A stretch of 64,000 nt of DNA from Myxococcales bacterium. Its GTDB lineage: Bacteria > Myxococcota_A > Polyangia > Polyangiales > Polyangiaceae. How positions within the stretch are numbered: position 1 is the first letter of the stretch; each line of letters starts with the position of its first letter. The notes beneath the pieces were generated by a model. It had not been told where the DNA came from, searched no databases, and saw nothing but the letters and a program-made list of their open reading frames with translations. Made by a program: the position numbers and the translations under genes. Location: positions 23,820 to 87,819 of the forward strand of contig SECP01000039.1 in assembly GCA_004193285.1 (NCBI GenBank). Direction: 5' to 3'. Below are positions 17,586 to 26,026 of this stretch, in pieces.

Positions 17586-18581
17586 CTACCCCATTCCGGC
17601 CCGCGCTGCATCCGCCGCGGGGGCGTCCGCAAAGGCGCGCGGGAAGCGCAGCCGAAGCAAGAACAAGGCGATGAAGCCGACGACGACGGCCCACCACAGG
17701 GTGCACAGTCGCACCAAAATCATCGACGCGGTGGCCGCGCCGAGCGCGACGTTGCCCCAGCCGATCAGGCCTTGGCGGAGCAAGCTCTCGACCACGCCCA
17801 AGCCGCCCGGAACCGGAATCAACGCGCCCGCCAAGGTGGCGCTCGCGTACACGATGACCGCGAGCGGCAGCGGCACCGGCTCGTTGAACCCGCCGAGTAG
17901 CAGCCACAGGGCCATGCCCTCTGCTCCCCACCCGACGAACGAAAGAGCGGTTGGGATCGGAAGCGCGCTCGGCCGCGCGAGCACCCGCAGGCTGTCCAAA
18001 GCGTGGCGCACCTTCGGGACCACGCTCACGAGCCGGCCGCCGCGCCCCTCGAGCCAATCACAGAACCAGCGCGCCGGCGGTTGCCAGAGGATGAAGAACA
18101 GCCCCACCGCGACCGCGGTCACGCCCGCGACCGCCCAAGGCAGCCCCGCTGGAAACGTCGCACCGCCGAGCAAGATGAGCAGCACGATGCCGATGACGTC
18201 GGTCAGGCGGTCGGCGATGACGATGGTCGCGGTTCGCTCCACCGGCACCCCGTGAGTCTTGGCGAGCACCGCGCTCTTGAAGACCTCGCCGACTTTACCG
18301 GGTGTGATGGTGAGCACGAACCCTGACAAGAACACGAGCAAGCTGTCGAAGACGGGAATGCCCCGGATGCCCAGCTGAGCGAGGTAGTATTGCCACTTGC
18401 CGAAGCGCAGCAGGTAGTTGAAGCAAGCCAGCCCGAGGGCGGCGACGAGCGCGCTCACGTGGAACGTCGCCAGGCTCGCCCCGATCTCGCTCATGCCGGT
18501 GTACACGGCGAAGAGGCCGTAGAGCAGCACACCCACCAGCGTGACGAGCAGCACGCGGCGCATCAATTGATTGGCGTTCAC
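17586..18581 (-). CDS. Flippase-like / lysylphosphatidylglycerol-synthase-TM family membrane protein
   Basis: The GTG at 18581 is chosen because it overlaps the upstream small gene as GTGA and begins just before the first membrane helix. The 331-residue protein has about eight membrane helices and the family signatures NYLLRFGKWQYYL, the TPGKVGEVFKS motif and DRLTDVIGI. It also has PVPGGLGVVESLLRQGL near helix seven, as in UPF0104/AglD-like and MprF-type flippase domains. Members move or modify lipids across the inner membrane. A synthase domain as in MprF is absent. It faces the MoxR-ACP-ketosynthase operon, so a lipid substrate made there is a tempting but unproven link. Confidence 0.75.
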   Translation of the reverse strand: MNANQLMRRVLLVTLVGVLLYGLFAVYTGMSEIGASLATFHVSALVAALGLACFNYLLRFGKWQYYLAQLGIRGIPVFDSLLVFLSGFVLTITPGKVGEVFKSAVLAKTHGVPVERTATIVIADRLTDVIGIVLLILLGGATFPAGLPWAVAGVTAVAVGLFFILWQPPARWFCDWLEGRGGRLVSVVPKVRHALDSLRVLARPSALPIPTALSFVGWGAEGMALWLLLGGFNEPVPLPLAVIVYASATLAGALIPVPGGLGVVESLLRQGLIGWGNVALGAATASMILVRLCTLWWAVVVGFIALFLLRLRFPRAFADAPAADAARAGMG

Positions 18582-18745
18582 GTGGGCTTCGCTCTCCGGC
18601 GGCGCGCACGCAGCAGGGTCAGGCCGCACAGGAGCACCAGCGCGGTGGTCGACAGGACGACCAGCCAGACAGGCGCAGCCAGCGCGCCTCGCGCGGGGCC
18701 CGCAGGCGGGCGCTCCACGAGGGTCACGGGCTGTCTAGCAATCAC
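18578..18745 (-). CDS. Small single-pass membrane protein
   Basis: A GTG at 18745, or a TTG at 18769, opens a short frame encoding 55-63 residues with one hydrophobic helix (VWLVVLSTTALVLLCGLTLL) followed by a very basic tail (RARRRRAKPT). Its stop overlaps the start of the flippase-like gene (GTGA), which is the main reason to think it is translated. No family is recognised. It could be a chance frame preceding the membrane protein, so confidence is limited. Confidence 0.4.
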   Translation of the reverse strand: MIARQPVTLVERPPAGPARGALAAPVWLVVLSTTALVLLCGLTLLRARRRRAKPT

Positions 18746-18812
18746 GCGGCGGCCATAGCCTCGCGGCAATCGCCCCGCAATGGGCCCCTGATGCTAAGCT
18801 GCGCGACCCCCC

Positions 18813-19808
18813 GTGACCTCTGACCCAGCGAAATCCCAAGACGCGGCGCTCCTCGGCCAAACATCGGACGCCTGCGCTCGTCTCCGCCAAGAGGTGGGCC
18901 GGGTGGTGGTGGGCCAAGACGCCGTCGTCGACCACCTCATCGTGGCTCTGCTCACGCACGGGCACGCGCTGCTCGTGGGGGTGCCGGGCCTGGCGAAGAC
19001 GCTCCTGGTCGCCAGCTTGTCGCGCGCGCTGGACCTGAGCTTTGGGCGCGTGCAGTTCACGCCGGACCTCTTGCCCGCCGACATCACGGGGACGGACGTG
19101 CTCACCGAGCACGACGGGCGGCGTGAGCTCAGCTTCCTGCCTGGGCCCATCTTCAAGAACTTGGTGCTCGCGGACGAGATCAACCGCACGCCGCCGAAAA
19201 CGCAGGCGGCGCTGCTGCAAGCCATGCAGGAACGAGCGGTCACGGTGGGCGGCACGACGCACCTGCTGCCGGGCCCCTTTCAAGTTTTCGCGACTCGTAA
19301 CCCCATCGAGCAAGAGGGCACCTACGCGCTTCCCGAAGCGCAGCTCGACCGCTTCCTGCTGGAGGTGCACGTGGAGTATCCGAGCGAGGACGAGGAGCGC
19401 AAGATCGCGCGCCGCACGACCTCGGGCTCTTCGCCGGAGGTGAGCCGCGTCCTGAGCGCGGACGAGCTGCTGATGCTGCAAGCCTTCATCCCCCGCGTGC
19501 CAGTGACGGACGCGGCGGTGGAGCTCGCGGTGAGGCTGGGGCGCGCCACGCGCCCGGGCGACTCCGCCCTTTCGGAGGTCAAGAGCTACGTGCGCTTCGG
19601 CGCCGGGCCGCGCGGCAGCCAAGCCCTGGTATTGGCGGCAAAAGCTCACGCGGCGATGCACGGCAATGCCGCCGCGGACGTGGAGGACGTGACGGCTCTG
19701 GCCCTCCCGGCGCTGCGGCACCGGCTGGTGCTGTCGTACCGCGCGGAGGTGGACGGCGTGAGTGATGCGGACGTCGTGGCCGCGATCGTGAAGCAGGTGC
19801 GAGCTTGA
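18813..19808 (+). CDS. MoxR-family AAA+ ATPase
   Basis: GTG start; 331 residues. The Walker A motif is GVPGLAKT (residues 56-63), Walker B is LVLADEINR, the MoxR-specific helix is PPKTQAALLQAMQE, sensor 1 is FATRNP, and the arginine finger region is LPEAQLDRFL. MoxR ATPases are chaperone-like AAA+ proteins normally encoded beside a DUF58/VWA partner. Here no such gene follows; the stop overlaps the start of an acyl carrier protein (TTGA), so MoxR is translationally coupled to a ketosynthase operon. Function in that operon is unknown; it could remodel or activate the ketosynthase complex. The family call is secure. Confidence 0.9.
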   Translation: MTSDPAKSQDAALLGQTSDACARLRQEVGRVVVGQDAVVDHLIVALLTHGHALLVGVPGLAKTLLVASLSRALDLSFGRVQFTPDLLPADITGTDVLTEHDGRRELSFLPGPIFKNLVLADEINRTPPKTQAALLQAMQERAVTVGGTTHLLPGPFQVFATRNPIEQEGTYALPEAQLDRFLLEVHVEYPSEDEERKIARRTTSGSSPEVSRVLSADELLMLQAFIPRVPVTDAAVELAVRLGRATRPGDSALSEVKSYVRFGAGPRGSQALVLAAKAHAAMHGNAAADVEDVTALALPALRHRLVLSYRAEVDGVSDADVVAAIVKQVRA

Positions 19809-20083
19809 GCGAGTCATCGAGCGGGCTGAAGCAGCGCATCAAGCGCGCGCTGATCGAGGAGCTGGATTTACGCGGCAAGACGGAGGCGGACATCATGGAT
19901 GCGGCGCCCCTCTTCGGTGAAGGCCTAGGGCTGGACTCGCTGGACGCGTTGCAGCTCGCCATGGCCATCGAAGAACGCTTCGGGGTGACGGTGCCCGAGG
20001 GTGAGGAAGGGCGCGCGGTGTTCGCGTCGGTAGATGCCATCGCCGCGTTTTTGGTGCGCAACGGCGTGCCGGAGGCCGGCTGA
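19805..20083 (+). CDS. Acyl carrier protein (dedicated, non-FabF operon)
   Basis: The TTG at 19805 overlaps the MoxR stop. The 92-residue protein has the four-helix ACP layout and the phosphopantetheine site GLDSLDALQL with Ser45. It differs from a housekeeping AcpP in its basic N-terminal helix (LKQRIKRALIEEL) and in ending with a short AFLVRNGVPEAG tail. It is followed two bases later by a ketosynthase, so it most likely carries the substrates or products of the two ketosynthases encoded downstream. A holo-ACP synthase is not in the window. Confidence 0.88.
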   Translation: MSESSSGLKQRIKRALIEELDLRGKTEADIMDAAPLFGEGLGLDSLDALQLAMAIEERFGVTVPEGEEGRAVFASVDAIAAFLVRNGVPEAG

Positions 20084-20085
20084 GG

Positions 20086-22185
20086 GTGCGTCCCCGCATC
20101 GCGGTGAGCGGTGTCGGGATCGTGTCTGCGCTCGGGCAGACCGCGGAGGAAACGTTCGGCGCTCTGCTCCGCGGGCAGCGCGGCATCGCCCCGCTCGCTC
20201 TGTTCGACCCCGGTGACGTGCGGTCCCGACAGGTCGGTGAGGTGCGCGGTTTGCGCGCAAAAGACGTCGCTTTCGGCAAGCCCGGCGCCGAGTACTCGCG
20301 CACGGATGCGATGGCGGTCGCCGCCGCCAAGGAGGCGGCCCTGCAGGCGCGCCTGCCGGCGGGGGCTCGGCTCGGCGTGGTCCTCGGGGGCACTACCGGC
20401 GGCATGCTCGAGACGGAGAGCTTGCTGAGCAGCCCGGAGGCGGCGCAGGTCTCGGCCGCCCGCGCGGCGGAGCTCATCAGCTACCCGCTGTCCGCGAGCT
20501 TGCTGCGCGTGTCGGAGGCTTTCGGCGGCGCCGTGCGAACCCGCAGCATTTGCAGTGCTTGTTCGGGCGGCGCGATCGCGCTGGTGCAAGCGGTGGCCTG
20601 GCTGGTTCGCGGCGAGGTGGACTTCGTGCTGGCGGGCGGCGCGGACGGCTTGTGCCGCTTGACGGTGCTGGGCTTCAACGCCTTGGGCGCGACGGATCCG
20701 CAGCCGTGCCGGCCCTTCGATCGCTCGCGCGCGGGGCTCAACTTGGGCGAAGGAGCGGGCGTGCTGGTCCTGGAGCGGGAGAGCACGGCCGTCGCGCGGG
20801 GGGCGCGCGTCCTGGCTTGGCTGGACGGCTACGCCATCGGCGCCGAGGCTCACCACATCACTCATCCCGAGCCCAGCGGCGCGCCCGCGGCGAGGCTCAT
20901 GCAGGGCGCGCTGGCCCGAGCCGGCTTGGCTCCTGCTGACGTGTCGTACATCAACGCGCACGGCACTGGCACCCAGCAGAACGACGCCATGGAGGCGCGC
21001 GCCTTGCTTGAAGTGTTCGGCGAGGGGAGCCAGGCGTGGGTGTCGAGCTCCAAAGCCCAGCTCGGTCACACGCTGGGCGCCGCCGGCGCCATCGAGGCGG
21101 CCGTGACCGTGCTCGCGATCGAGCGGGGCCTCATCCCGCCCTCCGTCGGCTTGGTCGAGCCGGAGCTCTCCGGGCTCCGCTACGCGGTGGAGCCCGGACT
21201 GACCGGGCGCCTCGGCGCGGCGCTCTCCAGCTCCTTCGGCTTCGGTGGCATGAGCTGTGTGCTCGCCTTCGCCGAGAGCGCTTGGCCGGCGCCGCCGCCG
21301 GCGGCCGGAGCCAGCCAACTGGTGCTCGTCGGCGGCTGTGTGCTGCCAGCGTCGGCCAAGCCCGAGGCCGAGCTGGACGCCGAGCGTTCTCGCCGCTTCG
21401 ATCGCGGGTCGGCCCAGGCCGCGGCCGGGGTCGCGCGCGTCGTCCCGGTCGGTCAAGGGGAGGGCGCCGGGTTGGTGCTGGGCACTGCGTTCGGCAACGT
21501 GCAGCGGACGATGGCGTTCTTGGCGCGAGGGCGAGAACGCGGCGCGCGGCTCGTCCCCCCGGCGGAGTTCCCCCACCTCGTGCCGTCGGCTCCGGCCGGA
21601 AACGCGTCCGTTTACGCGGGGCTGACCGGGCCCGTCTTCGCCGTGAGCGAGCTCTCGCAGAGTGGGGACGCGGCGTTCGCCACCGCCTGCGATCTGCTCG
21701 AGCTCGGCCTCGCGACGCGCCTCGTCGCCGGCGGCATCGCCCCCCGCGATGAGATCGTCGATCGCGTGCTGGGCCCGCTTCATCAGGAAACGGACGGTGA
21801 GCGCGGCGAAGGCGCTGGCTTCGTCCTCGTAGCGGACGGCGCGGCGTTGCCTCCCACCGTGCGCCCGAGCGCGGCCGTGCTCGGGCGCTATGCCGGCGCC
21901 GAGCTTTCGGAGGTGCCCGCCCTGCCAGCCTCGCTGTCGGCGGTGGTGGTGCTGGGGGCGGCCGACGCTCACGCCCGGCGTTGGCTGGAGCAATCGAGTT
22001 GGCGCGACGTGGCGCGGCGCGACTTGGCGCGTGAGCACGCGCATCACGAAGCGCTCGGGGCGATTGCGCTGGCGGTGGCGGCCGAGGCGATCGCGTCGCA
22101 AGGAGCGGAGCGCGCGCTGGTGCTATCCGGCGGCGGCGGCAAGCTGAGCGCGGTGCTTCTCGGCCCCGCCGAGGCGCGGAGCTAA
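20086..22185 (+). CDS. Ketosynthase fused to a cysteine-less partial ketosynthase domain (first)
   Basis: GTG start with GGAGG upstream; 699 residues. Residues 1 to about 400 are a complete FabF-type ketosynthase: nucleophile Cys159 in SICSACSGG, His292 in NAHGTGTQQND, Lys/His328 in KAQLGHTLGAAG, and the FGFGGMSC end motif. From about 408 on, a second thiolase-like half domain starts (LVLVGGCVLP). It includes GLTGPVFAVSELSQSG, where the usual cysteine position reads Leu, followed by a short C-terminal region without a second His pair. It therefore looks like the N-terminal ketosynthase-like fold (the PF13723 type seen beside polyene ketosynthases) used as a non-catalytic partner. No ketoreductase, dehydratase, acyltransferase or thioesterase domain is visible. 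Likely reaction: one or more decarboxylative condensations on the neighbouring ACP. Confidence 0.85.
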   Translation: MRPRIAVSGVGIVSALGQTAEETFGALLRGQRGIAPLALFDPGDVRSRQVGEVRGLRAKDVAFGKPGAEYSRTDAMAVAAAKEAALQARLPAGARLGVVLGGTTGGMLETESLLSSPEAAQVSAARAAELISYPLSASLLRVSEAFGGAVRTRSICSACSGGAIALVQAVAWLVRGEVDFVLAGGADGLCRLTVLGFNALGATDPQPCRPFDRSRAGLNLGEGAGVLVLERESTAVARGARVLAWLDGYAIGAEAHHITHPEPSGAPAARLMQGALARAGLAPADVSYINAHGTGTQQNDAMEARALLEVFGEGSQAWVSSSKAQLGHTLGAAGAIEAAVTVLAIERGLIPPSVGLVEPELSGLRYAVEPGLTGRLGAALSSSFGFGGMSCVLAFAESAWPAPPPAAGASQLVLVGGCVLPASAKPEAELDAERSRRFDRGSAQAAAGVARVVPVGQGEGAGLVLGTAFGNVQRTMAFLARGRERGARLVPPAEFPHLVPSAPAGNASVYAGLTGPVFAVSELSQSGDAAFATACDLLELGLATRLVAGGIAPRDEIVDRVLGPLHQETDGERGEGAGFVLVADGAALPPTVRPSAAVLGRYAGAELSEVPALPASLSAVVVLGAADAHARRWLEQSSWRDVARRDLAREHAHHEALGAIALAVAAEAIASQGAERALVLSGGGGKLSAVLLGPAEARS

Positions 22186-22190
22186 CCGAG

Positions 22191-23942
22191 GTGAGCGCGG
22201 CCATCCTCGCGTACGGCGCCGCCTCGGCGCTCGGTGTGGGCGCGGAGGCCTTCGAGGTGGGAGGCGCGGGGGCGGCACCGAAAGATTGCTGGTCCGCGCG
22301 CCGCGGCGGCAAGCCGTTCGCCCGCGTGAATGGCCTTTCCGCCGCGCACGCGGAGCGGCCGCGCGCCCTCCTGGAGCTGGGGCTGGACCAGGTCGTCGCT
22401 GGCCTTTCGGAGCGCCTGCCCGGCTGGCAAAACCTGCGGCTAGGGGTGGCGATCGGCACCTCCAGCGGGGGCTTCGCGGCGCTGGAGCGCGCGCTCGCCG
22501 GGGAGCCAGTGGCGGCGGCGGCCTGCGCGTACTTCTCCCCGCTCGCCGCGCTCTCCTCCCGGCTCCCGCGCGCGCCAGAGCGGCTCGTCTCCGTTTACGC
22601 GGCGTGCGCGTCTTCCACCATCGCGCTGGGCCTCGGCTTGCGCTGGCTAGAGCTCGGGGACGTGGATCTGGTGCTCGCCGGCGGTTACGACGCCGAAAGC
22701 GAGTGGGTGTGCGCCGGTTTCGACGCTTTGAGGGCGACGAGCAATGAGCGGCCTCGCCCGTTTCGCGCCGAGCGTGACGGCATGGCTTTGGGCGAAGGGG
22801 TCGCGCTGCTCGCGCTCGGGCGACCGGAGCTCGCCGCGCTCGGCTACGTCAACGGCTTCGGAGCGAGCACGGACGCCGTGCACATCACGGCGCCGGATCG
22901 CACCGGGCGCTCGCTGGCCCGCGCCGCGCGGCGAGCTTTGGAGGACGCGGCGCTGCCGCCGGAGCGCGTGGACTTCGTGAGCGTTCACGGCACTGGCACT
23001 TCGTTCAACGACGCCGCCGAGGGCGCGGCTCTGCAGCTGATTTTCGGCGAGCGGCCGAGCGGCTTGGCTCTGCACGCTTTCAAATCGGTGGTGGGGCACA
23101 CGCTTGGGGCCGCCGGCGCTCTCGAATCGCTCGCGGCGGTCTCGGCGTTTCAGCAGGGCGTGCGGCCTGCCTCCGCCAGCCGCGGCGAGCCGATGCCGGA
23201 GCTCGCCGGGCGCTTGCTGGAGCGCAACGAGGCCGCGCCCGTCGAGCACTGCTTGAAGCTCTCCACCGCCTTCGGCGGCGCCAACGCGGCGCTCGTGCTT
23301 TCGCGCTCCACGGCCGCGCTCGGTTCACGGCCGGACCGCGCGGTGCACGTCGCGGCCGCGGGCGGGAGTGTGAGCGCGCTGGTTCCCGCGCGCGTGGAGC
23401 CGCTGCTCGTTTCGCCGCCGGAGCGCTTGCCGCGATCGGACCTGCTCTCGGAGCTGTGCGTGGCGGCGGCCGCGGAGCTGCTGCGCGTGGTCGCGGAGCG
23501 AGGCCTACCGCTCGAACGTCTACGCACCGGCGTCGTCGTCGGCAGCGCCTCCGCGAGCCTGCAAGCGGACGTCGAGTTTGGCGCTCGCATCCTCGCGCAG
23601 GGGCTGGCGCACGCCGAGCCCCGTCGCTTTCCGGCCACCTCGCCCAACGCGTGCGCCGGGCACGTCGCGATCGCGTTCGGCCTGGGCGGCCCTTCACACG
23701 CGGTGGGCTCGGGCGTGGGCGCCGCCGACGAGGCGCTCCTCGTTGCGCGCGACTGGCTGCGGGCCGGCGACGCCGACGCCATGCTCGTCGTAGCGGCGGA
23801 GCACGCGGAAGAAGGAGCTCGCCGCGTGCTGGACGCGGTGGGCGTACCGCTGCCGAACGGCGCGCGCGCGCTGCTCCTGACCGCCGGCTCGTTCGGCCCG
23901 CTCCTGGAAGATGGTCGCTATTTTGCGGATTTTTGCCGCTAA
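22191..23942 (+). CDS. Ketosynthase fused to a cysteine-less partial ketosynthase domain (second)
   Basis: GTG start five bases after the previous stop; 583 residues. The first ~380 residues form a ketosynthase with nucleophile Cys139 in VYAACASST, His266 in SVHGTGTSFND and His303 in VVGHTLGAAG. This half is shorter at its N terminus than FabF. The remaining ~200 residues repeat the partial fold (TGVVVGSASAS, then CAGHVAIAFGLGGPSHAVGSGVG). In this copy the cysteine position is Gly. The paired design with the upstream gene suggests a heteromeric complex or sequential condensing steps. Codon use and GC match the neighbours, so recent transfer is not indicated. Substrate and product cannot be read from sequence. 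Confidence 0.85.
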   Translation: MSAAILAYGAASALGVGAEAFEVGGAGAAPKDCWSARRGGKPFARVNGLSAAHAERPRALLELGLDQVVAGLSERLPGWQNLRLGVAIGTSSGGFAALERALAGEPVAAAACAYFSPLAALSSRLPRAPERLVSVYAACASSTIALGLGLRWLELGDVDLVLAGGYDAESEWVCAGFDALRATSNERPRPFRAERDGMALGEGVALLALGRPELAALGYVNGFGASTDAVHITAPDRTGRSLARAARRALEDAALPPERVDFVSVHGTGTSFNDAAEGAALQLIFGERPSGLALHAFKSVVGHTLGAAGALESLAAVSAFQQGVRPASASRGEPMPELAGRLLERNEAAPVEHCLKLSTAFGGANAALVLSRSTAALGSRPDRAVHVAAAGGSVSALVPARVEPLLVSPPERLPRSDLLSELCVAAAAELLRVVAERGLPLERLRTGVVVGSASASLQADVEFGARILAQGLAHAEPRRFPATSPNACAGHVAIAFGLGGPSHAVGSGVGAADEALLVARDWLRAGDADAMLVVAAEHAEEGARRVLDAVGVPLPNGARALLLTAGSFGPLLEDGRYFADFCR

Positions 23943-24038
23943 CGGCCGCGGTTCTAGCAGCCGGCTTGCCCGAGTCCGAGGCTTTTGGCAGTGTGCGCCC
24001 GCCGGAATAGCTCCTCTCGTACCGGCGTTCCGATCCCC

Positions 24039-24545
24039 GTGAAGCCCTTGTCCGTCCTCCCGAAGCTCCTCGCCGGCCTGGCGTTTTCCACGTTGGCTGG
24101 TTGCACCCACGACTTCATCCCCAACACCCAGGTGGAGGACTCGGACTTCAACCGCCAGGTCATCGGCTACTGCGAGGACTACCGGCGCGCGGTCGAGCGT
24201 CGCAACATCCCGGCGCTGCTGAAGATGGCGGACGCCAAGTACTACGAGGACGGCGGCACGATCGACACGAGCGACGACCTGGATCTGGCAGGCCTGCAGG
24301 CGTACTTGAACGAGAACTTCAAGAAGACCACGCAGATCCGCTACGAGATCTTCTATCGGGACATCAGCTTCGGCCGCGCAAATCAGGTGTACGTGGACTA
24401 CACCTACAGCGCGAGCTACAAGGTCCCCGTGCCGACGCCGCCGGGGGAAACACCGTCGCCGGACGTGTGGCGCCGCCGCGTCGCGGACAATCGGCTCGAG
24501 CTGGTGCGAGACGGCGAAAAGTTCCGCATCCTCGCTGGCATGTGA
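24039..24545 (+). CDS. NTF2-like lipoprotein
   Basis: I use the GTG at 24039 because it gives a short lipoprotein signal with lipobox STLAGC; the frame is open further upstream but with no export signal. The 168-residue product has the alpha-beta cone pattern of NTF2/SnoaL proteins: helix YCEDYRRAVERRNIPALLKMA, then YEDGG and strands IRYEIFYRDIS, QVYVDYTYSASY. It ends with KFRILAGM, typical of the last strand. No catalytic residues can be assigned. It follows the ketosynthases by about 100 bases on the same strand and may belong to that operon. Binding a small molecule or a protein partner in the periplasm is plausible but unproven. Confidence 0.65.
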   Translation: MKPLSVLPKLLAGLAFSTLAGCTHDFIPNTQVEDSDFNRQVIGYCEDYRRAVERRNIPALLKMADAKYYEDGGTIDTSDDLDLAGLQAYLNENFKKTTQIRYEIFYRDISFGRANQVYVDYTYSASYKVPVPTPPGETPSPDVWRRRVADNRLELVRDGEKFRILAGM

Positions 24546-24564
24546 CGCCCGGGCGTCGTTTTAC

Positions 24565-25347
24565 CTAACGAGTGAGGATGCTGCAGCTGACGCCGTCGAC
24601 TCGGCGTAGAACCAGCCCCTCGCTGCTCGTCACCTCCCAAATCGCGCGCGCGTACTTGTCGCTCCAAACGTAGCGAATGCCCGGCGCCGCTTGGGCGTCC
24701 GCCCCTGCGCGCTGGGCCGCGGCCCACGCGTCGTCGAACGAGCAGCTCGGCTCCGGGGCGATGCGCGCTTTGGAGCGCCGTTCTTCGCGCCCGACGAGCT
24801 CGCCACCGGTGGAGCTGAGCAGCAGGCGCGCCGCGCCGGCGTCCGCGCCGCCGCTCACTCTCTCGCCGCTCGGCTTCGCATAGGCGAGCTCGACCTTGCC
24901 CTCGGTGATGACGCCTCGCGCGTCGAGCGGACCCGCGCTGAGACTGACGAGCACCGCATCTCGGTGCCACGCGCTCGCTTTGCGGCGAGCCTCGCCGAGC
25001 AAGCCGTTGGGGTCGAGCCGCGGGGGCGCGTCCGGCAGCGGCAAAGCCGGTGCGGCGGCGGGGGCCGCAGTGGCGCTGGGAACGGCGGCAGTGCGAAAGG
25101 AAACACTGGCGCCGAGCGCGAACAGCGCCAGGGCCAGCAGCCCACCACCTCCGAGCAAGAACAATAGCCCGCGGCGCGAGCCGAGAGCGCGCGGCGTGGG
25201 ACGCGCCATGGGCGGGCGGGTGCGCGGCGCTGGCGCGGCCGCCAGCAAGAACCCGCAGCTTTGGCAGCGAGTACCCGAGAGTCGAATGTCCGCTCCGCAT
25301 TGCGGGCACGAGCTCGCTGTAGCTGGGGGCATCACCATCGCGCTCAT
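24565..25347 (-). CDS. Zinc-ribbon, single-pass membrane protein
   Basis: The start at ATG 25347 (or 25338) puts a zinc ribbon at the N terminus: CPQC and CQSC separated by eleven residues. A Pro/Arg-rich linker follows, then a hydrophobic helix (LLFLLGGGGLLALALFALG) and an extracytoplasmic domain of about 165 residues. That domain has a repeated-looking strand/helix pattern (GVITEGKVELAYAKP, CSFDDAWAAAQRAG, YVWSDKYARAIWEV, CSILTR) and two cysteines likely to pair. The layout suggests a cytoplasmic metal-binding head tied to a periplasmic sensor or binding domain. I do not recognise the periplasmic domain. It lies 28 bases after the upstream lipoprotein gene. Confidence 0.62.
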   Translation of the reverse strand: MSAMVMPPATASSCPQCGADIRLSGTRCQSCGFLLAAAPAPRTRPPMARPTPRALGSRRGLLFLLGGGGLLALALFALGASVSFRTAAVPSATAAPAAAPALPLPDAPPRLDPNGLLGEARRKASAWHRDAVLVSLSAGPLDARGVITEGKVELAYAKPSGERVSGGADAGAARLLLSSTGGELVGREERRSKARIAPEPSCSFDDAWAAAQRAGADAQAAPGIRYVWSDKYARAIWEVTSSEGLVLRRVDGVSCSILTR

Positions 25348-25375
25348 CTTCGGGGGCCGAGGTTCCCCCGAGCGT

Positions 25376-26026
25376 TCATGGTAGCCGAAAGTCTTCTGCG
25401 ATTTCAGCGATCTCGAAGCCGGGCTCACGGCCGCTGCGTCCCTCGTTTTTTGCCCGGAGTCGGAACGCCAAGGACTCGCCGAACAGCTTGCTCTTGCCGG
25501 TCCAAGAGAGGCCGGGCCGCGCGACCACCACCACCTCGCTCGGCGACGCCGGCGCGGGCACTCCGTCTGCCTTGGCGCGTGCCGCGCTGTCCCACGTGTA
25601 GGTGCGGAGCGTCTGCGGCGCCGCCACGACGCGCCCGGCCAGGATCGTGTAGTCCAGCTGCGCAAAGCGGGCGCGCCACACGGCTTGCGCCGGCTGACGG
25701 TTGCCCTCCGAAACGACGCTGGCTTGCGCCGCGAACAGCGGGAACAACTCGCGCGTGGACTCCTGCAGCACGGCGATGAAGAAGCGGCTCACTTGGTCCC
25801 TCGCGGCCTCTGAATCGAGGGGCATTCGCACCACCCGGAGCCCCCTCGCGGCTTCGCTCGAGTCCGATGGGACGGCCGGCGAGCTGAGGCCGACCTCCGC
25901 CGCGAAGCTCGGGGCGGCCCGAGAAGACTCGGGAAAACGCTCCGAAGTGGGGAAGACCGGACCTTCGGCGCCGCTCGAGCACGCCAGTGGCAAGAGCGCC
26001 GCCAGCAAGCCCCGTGCGGCCTTCAC
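25376..26026 (-). CDS. Lipoprotein of unknown function, possibly NTF2-like
   Basis: The GTG at 26026 overlaps the stop of the upstream amidotransferase-like gene (GTGA). The signal has lipobox LPLAC-SS. After a Ser/Pro-rich linker, the ~120-residue C-terminal part shows helix RDQVSRFFIAVLQESTRELFPLF and strands (LDYTILAGRVV, EVVVVARPGLSW, AFRLRAKNEG), compatible with an NTF2-like fold. No catalytic motif is evident. Translational coupling to a cytoplasmic amidotransferase-like protein is curious but its meaning is unknown. Confidence 0.6.
   Translation of the reverse strand: MKAARGLLAALLPLACSSGAEGPVFPTSERFPESSRAAPSFAAEVGLSSPAVPSDSSEAARGLRVVRMPLDSEAARDQVSRFFIAVLQESTRELFPLFAAQASVVSEGNRQPAQAVWRARFAQLDYTILAGRVVAAPQTLRTYTWDSAARAKADGVPAPASPSEVVVVARPGLSWTGKSKLFGESLAFRLRAKNEGRSGREPGFEIAEIAEDFRLP

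Noticed and set aside
19579..22101. Minus-strand open frame of 840 codons
   Set aside because: It is antisense to the ACP and ketosynthase genes, which have strong motifs; high GC keeps such frames open.
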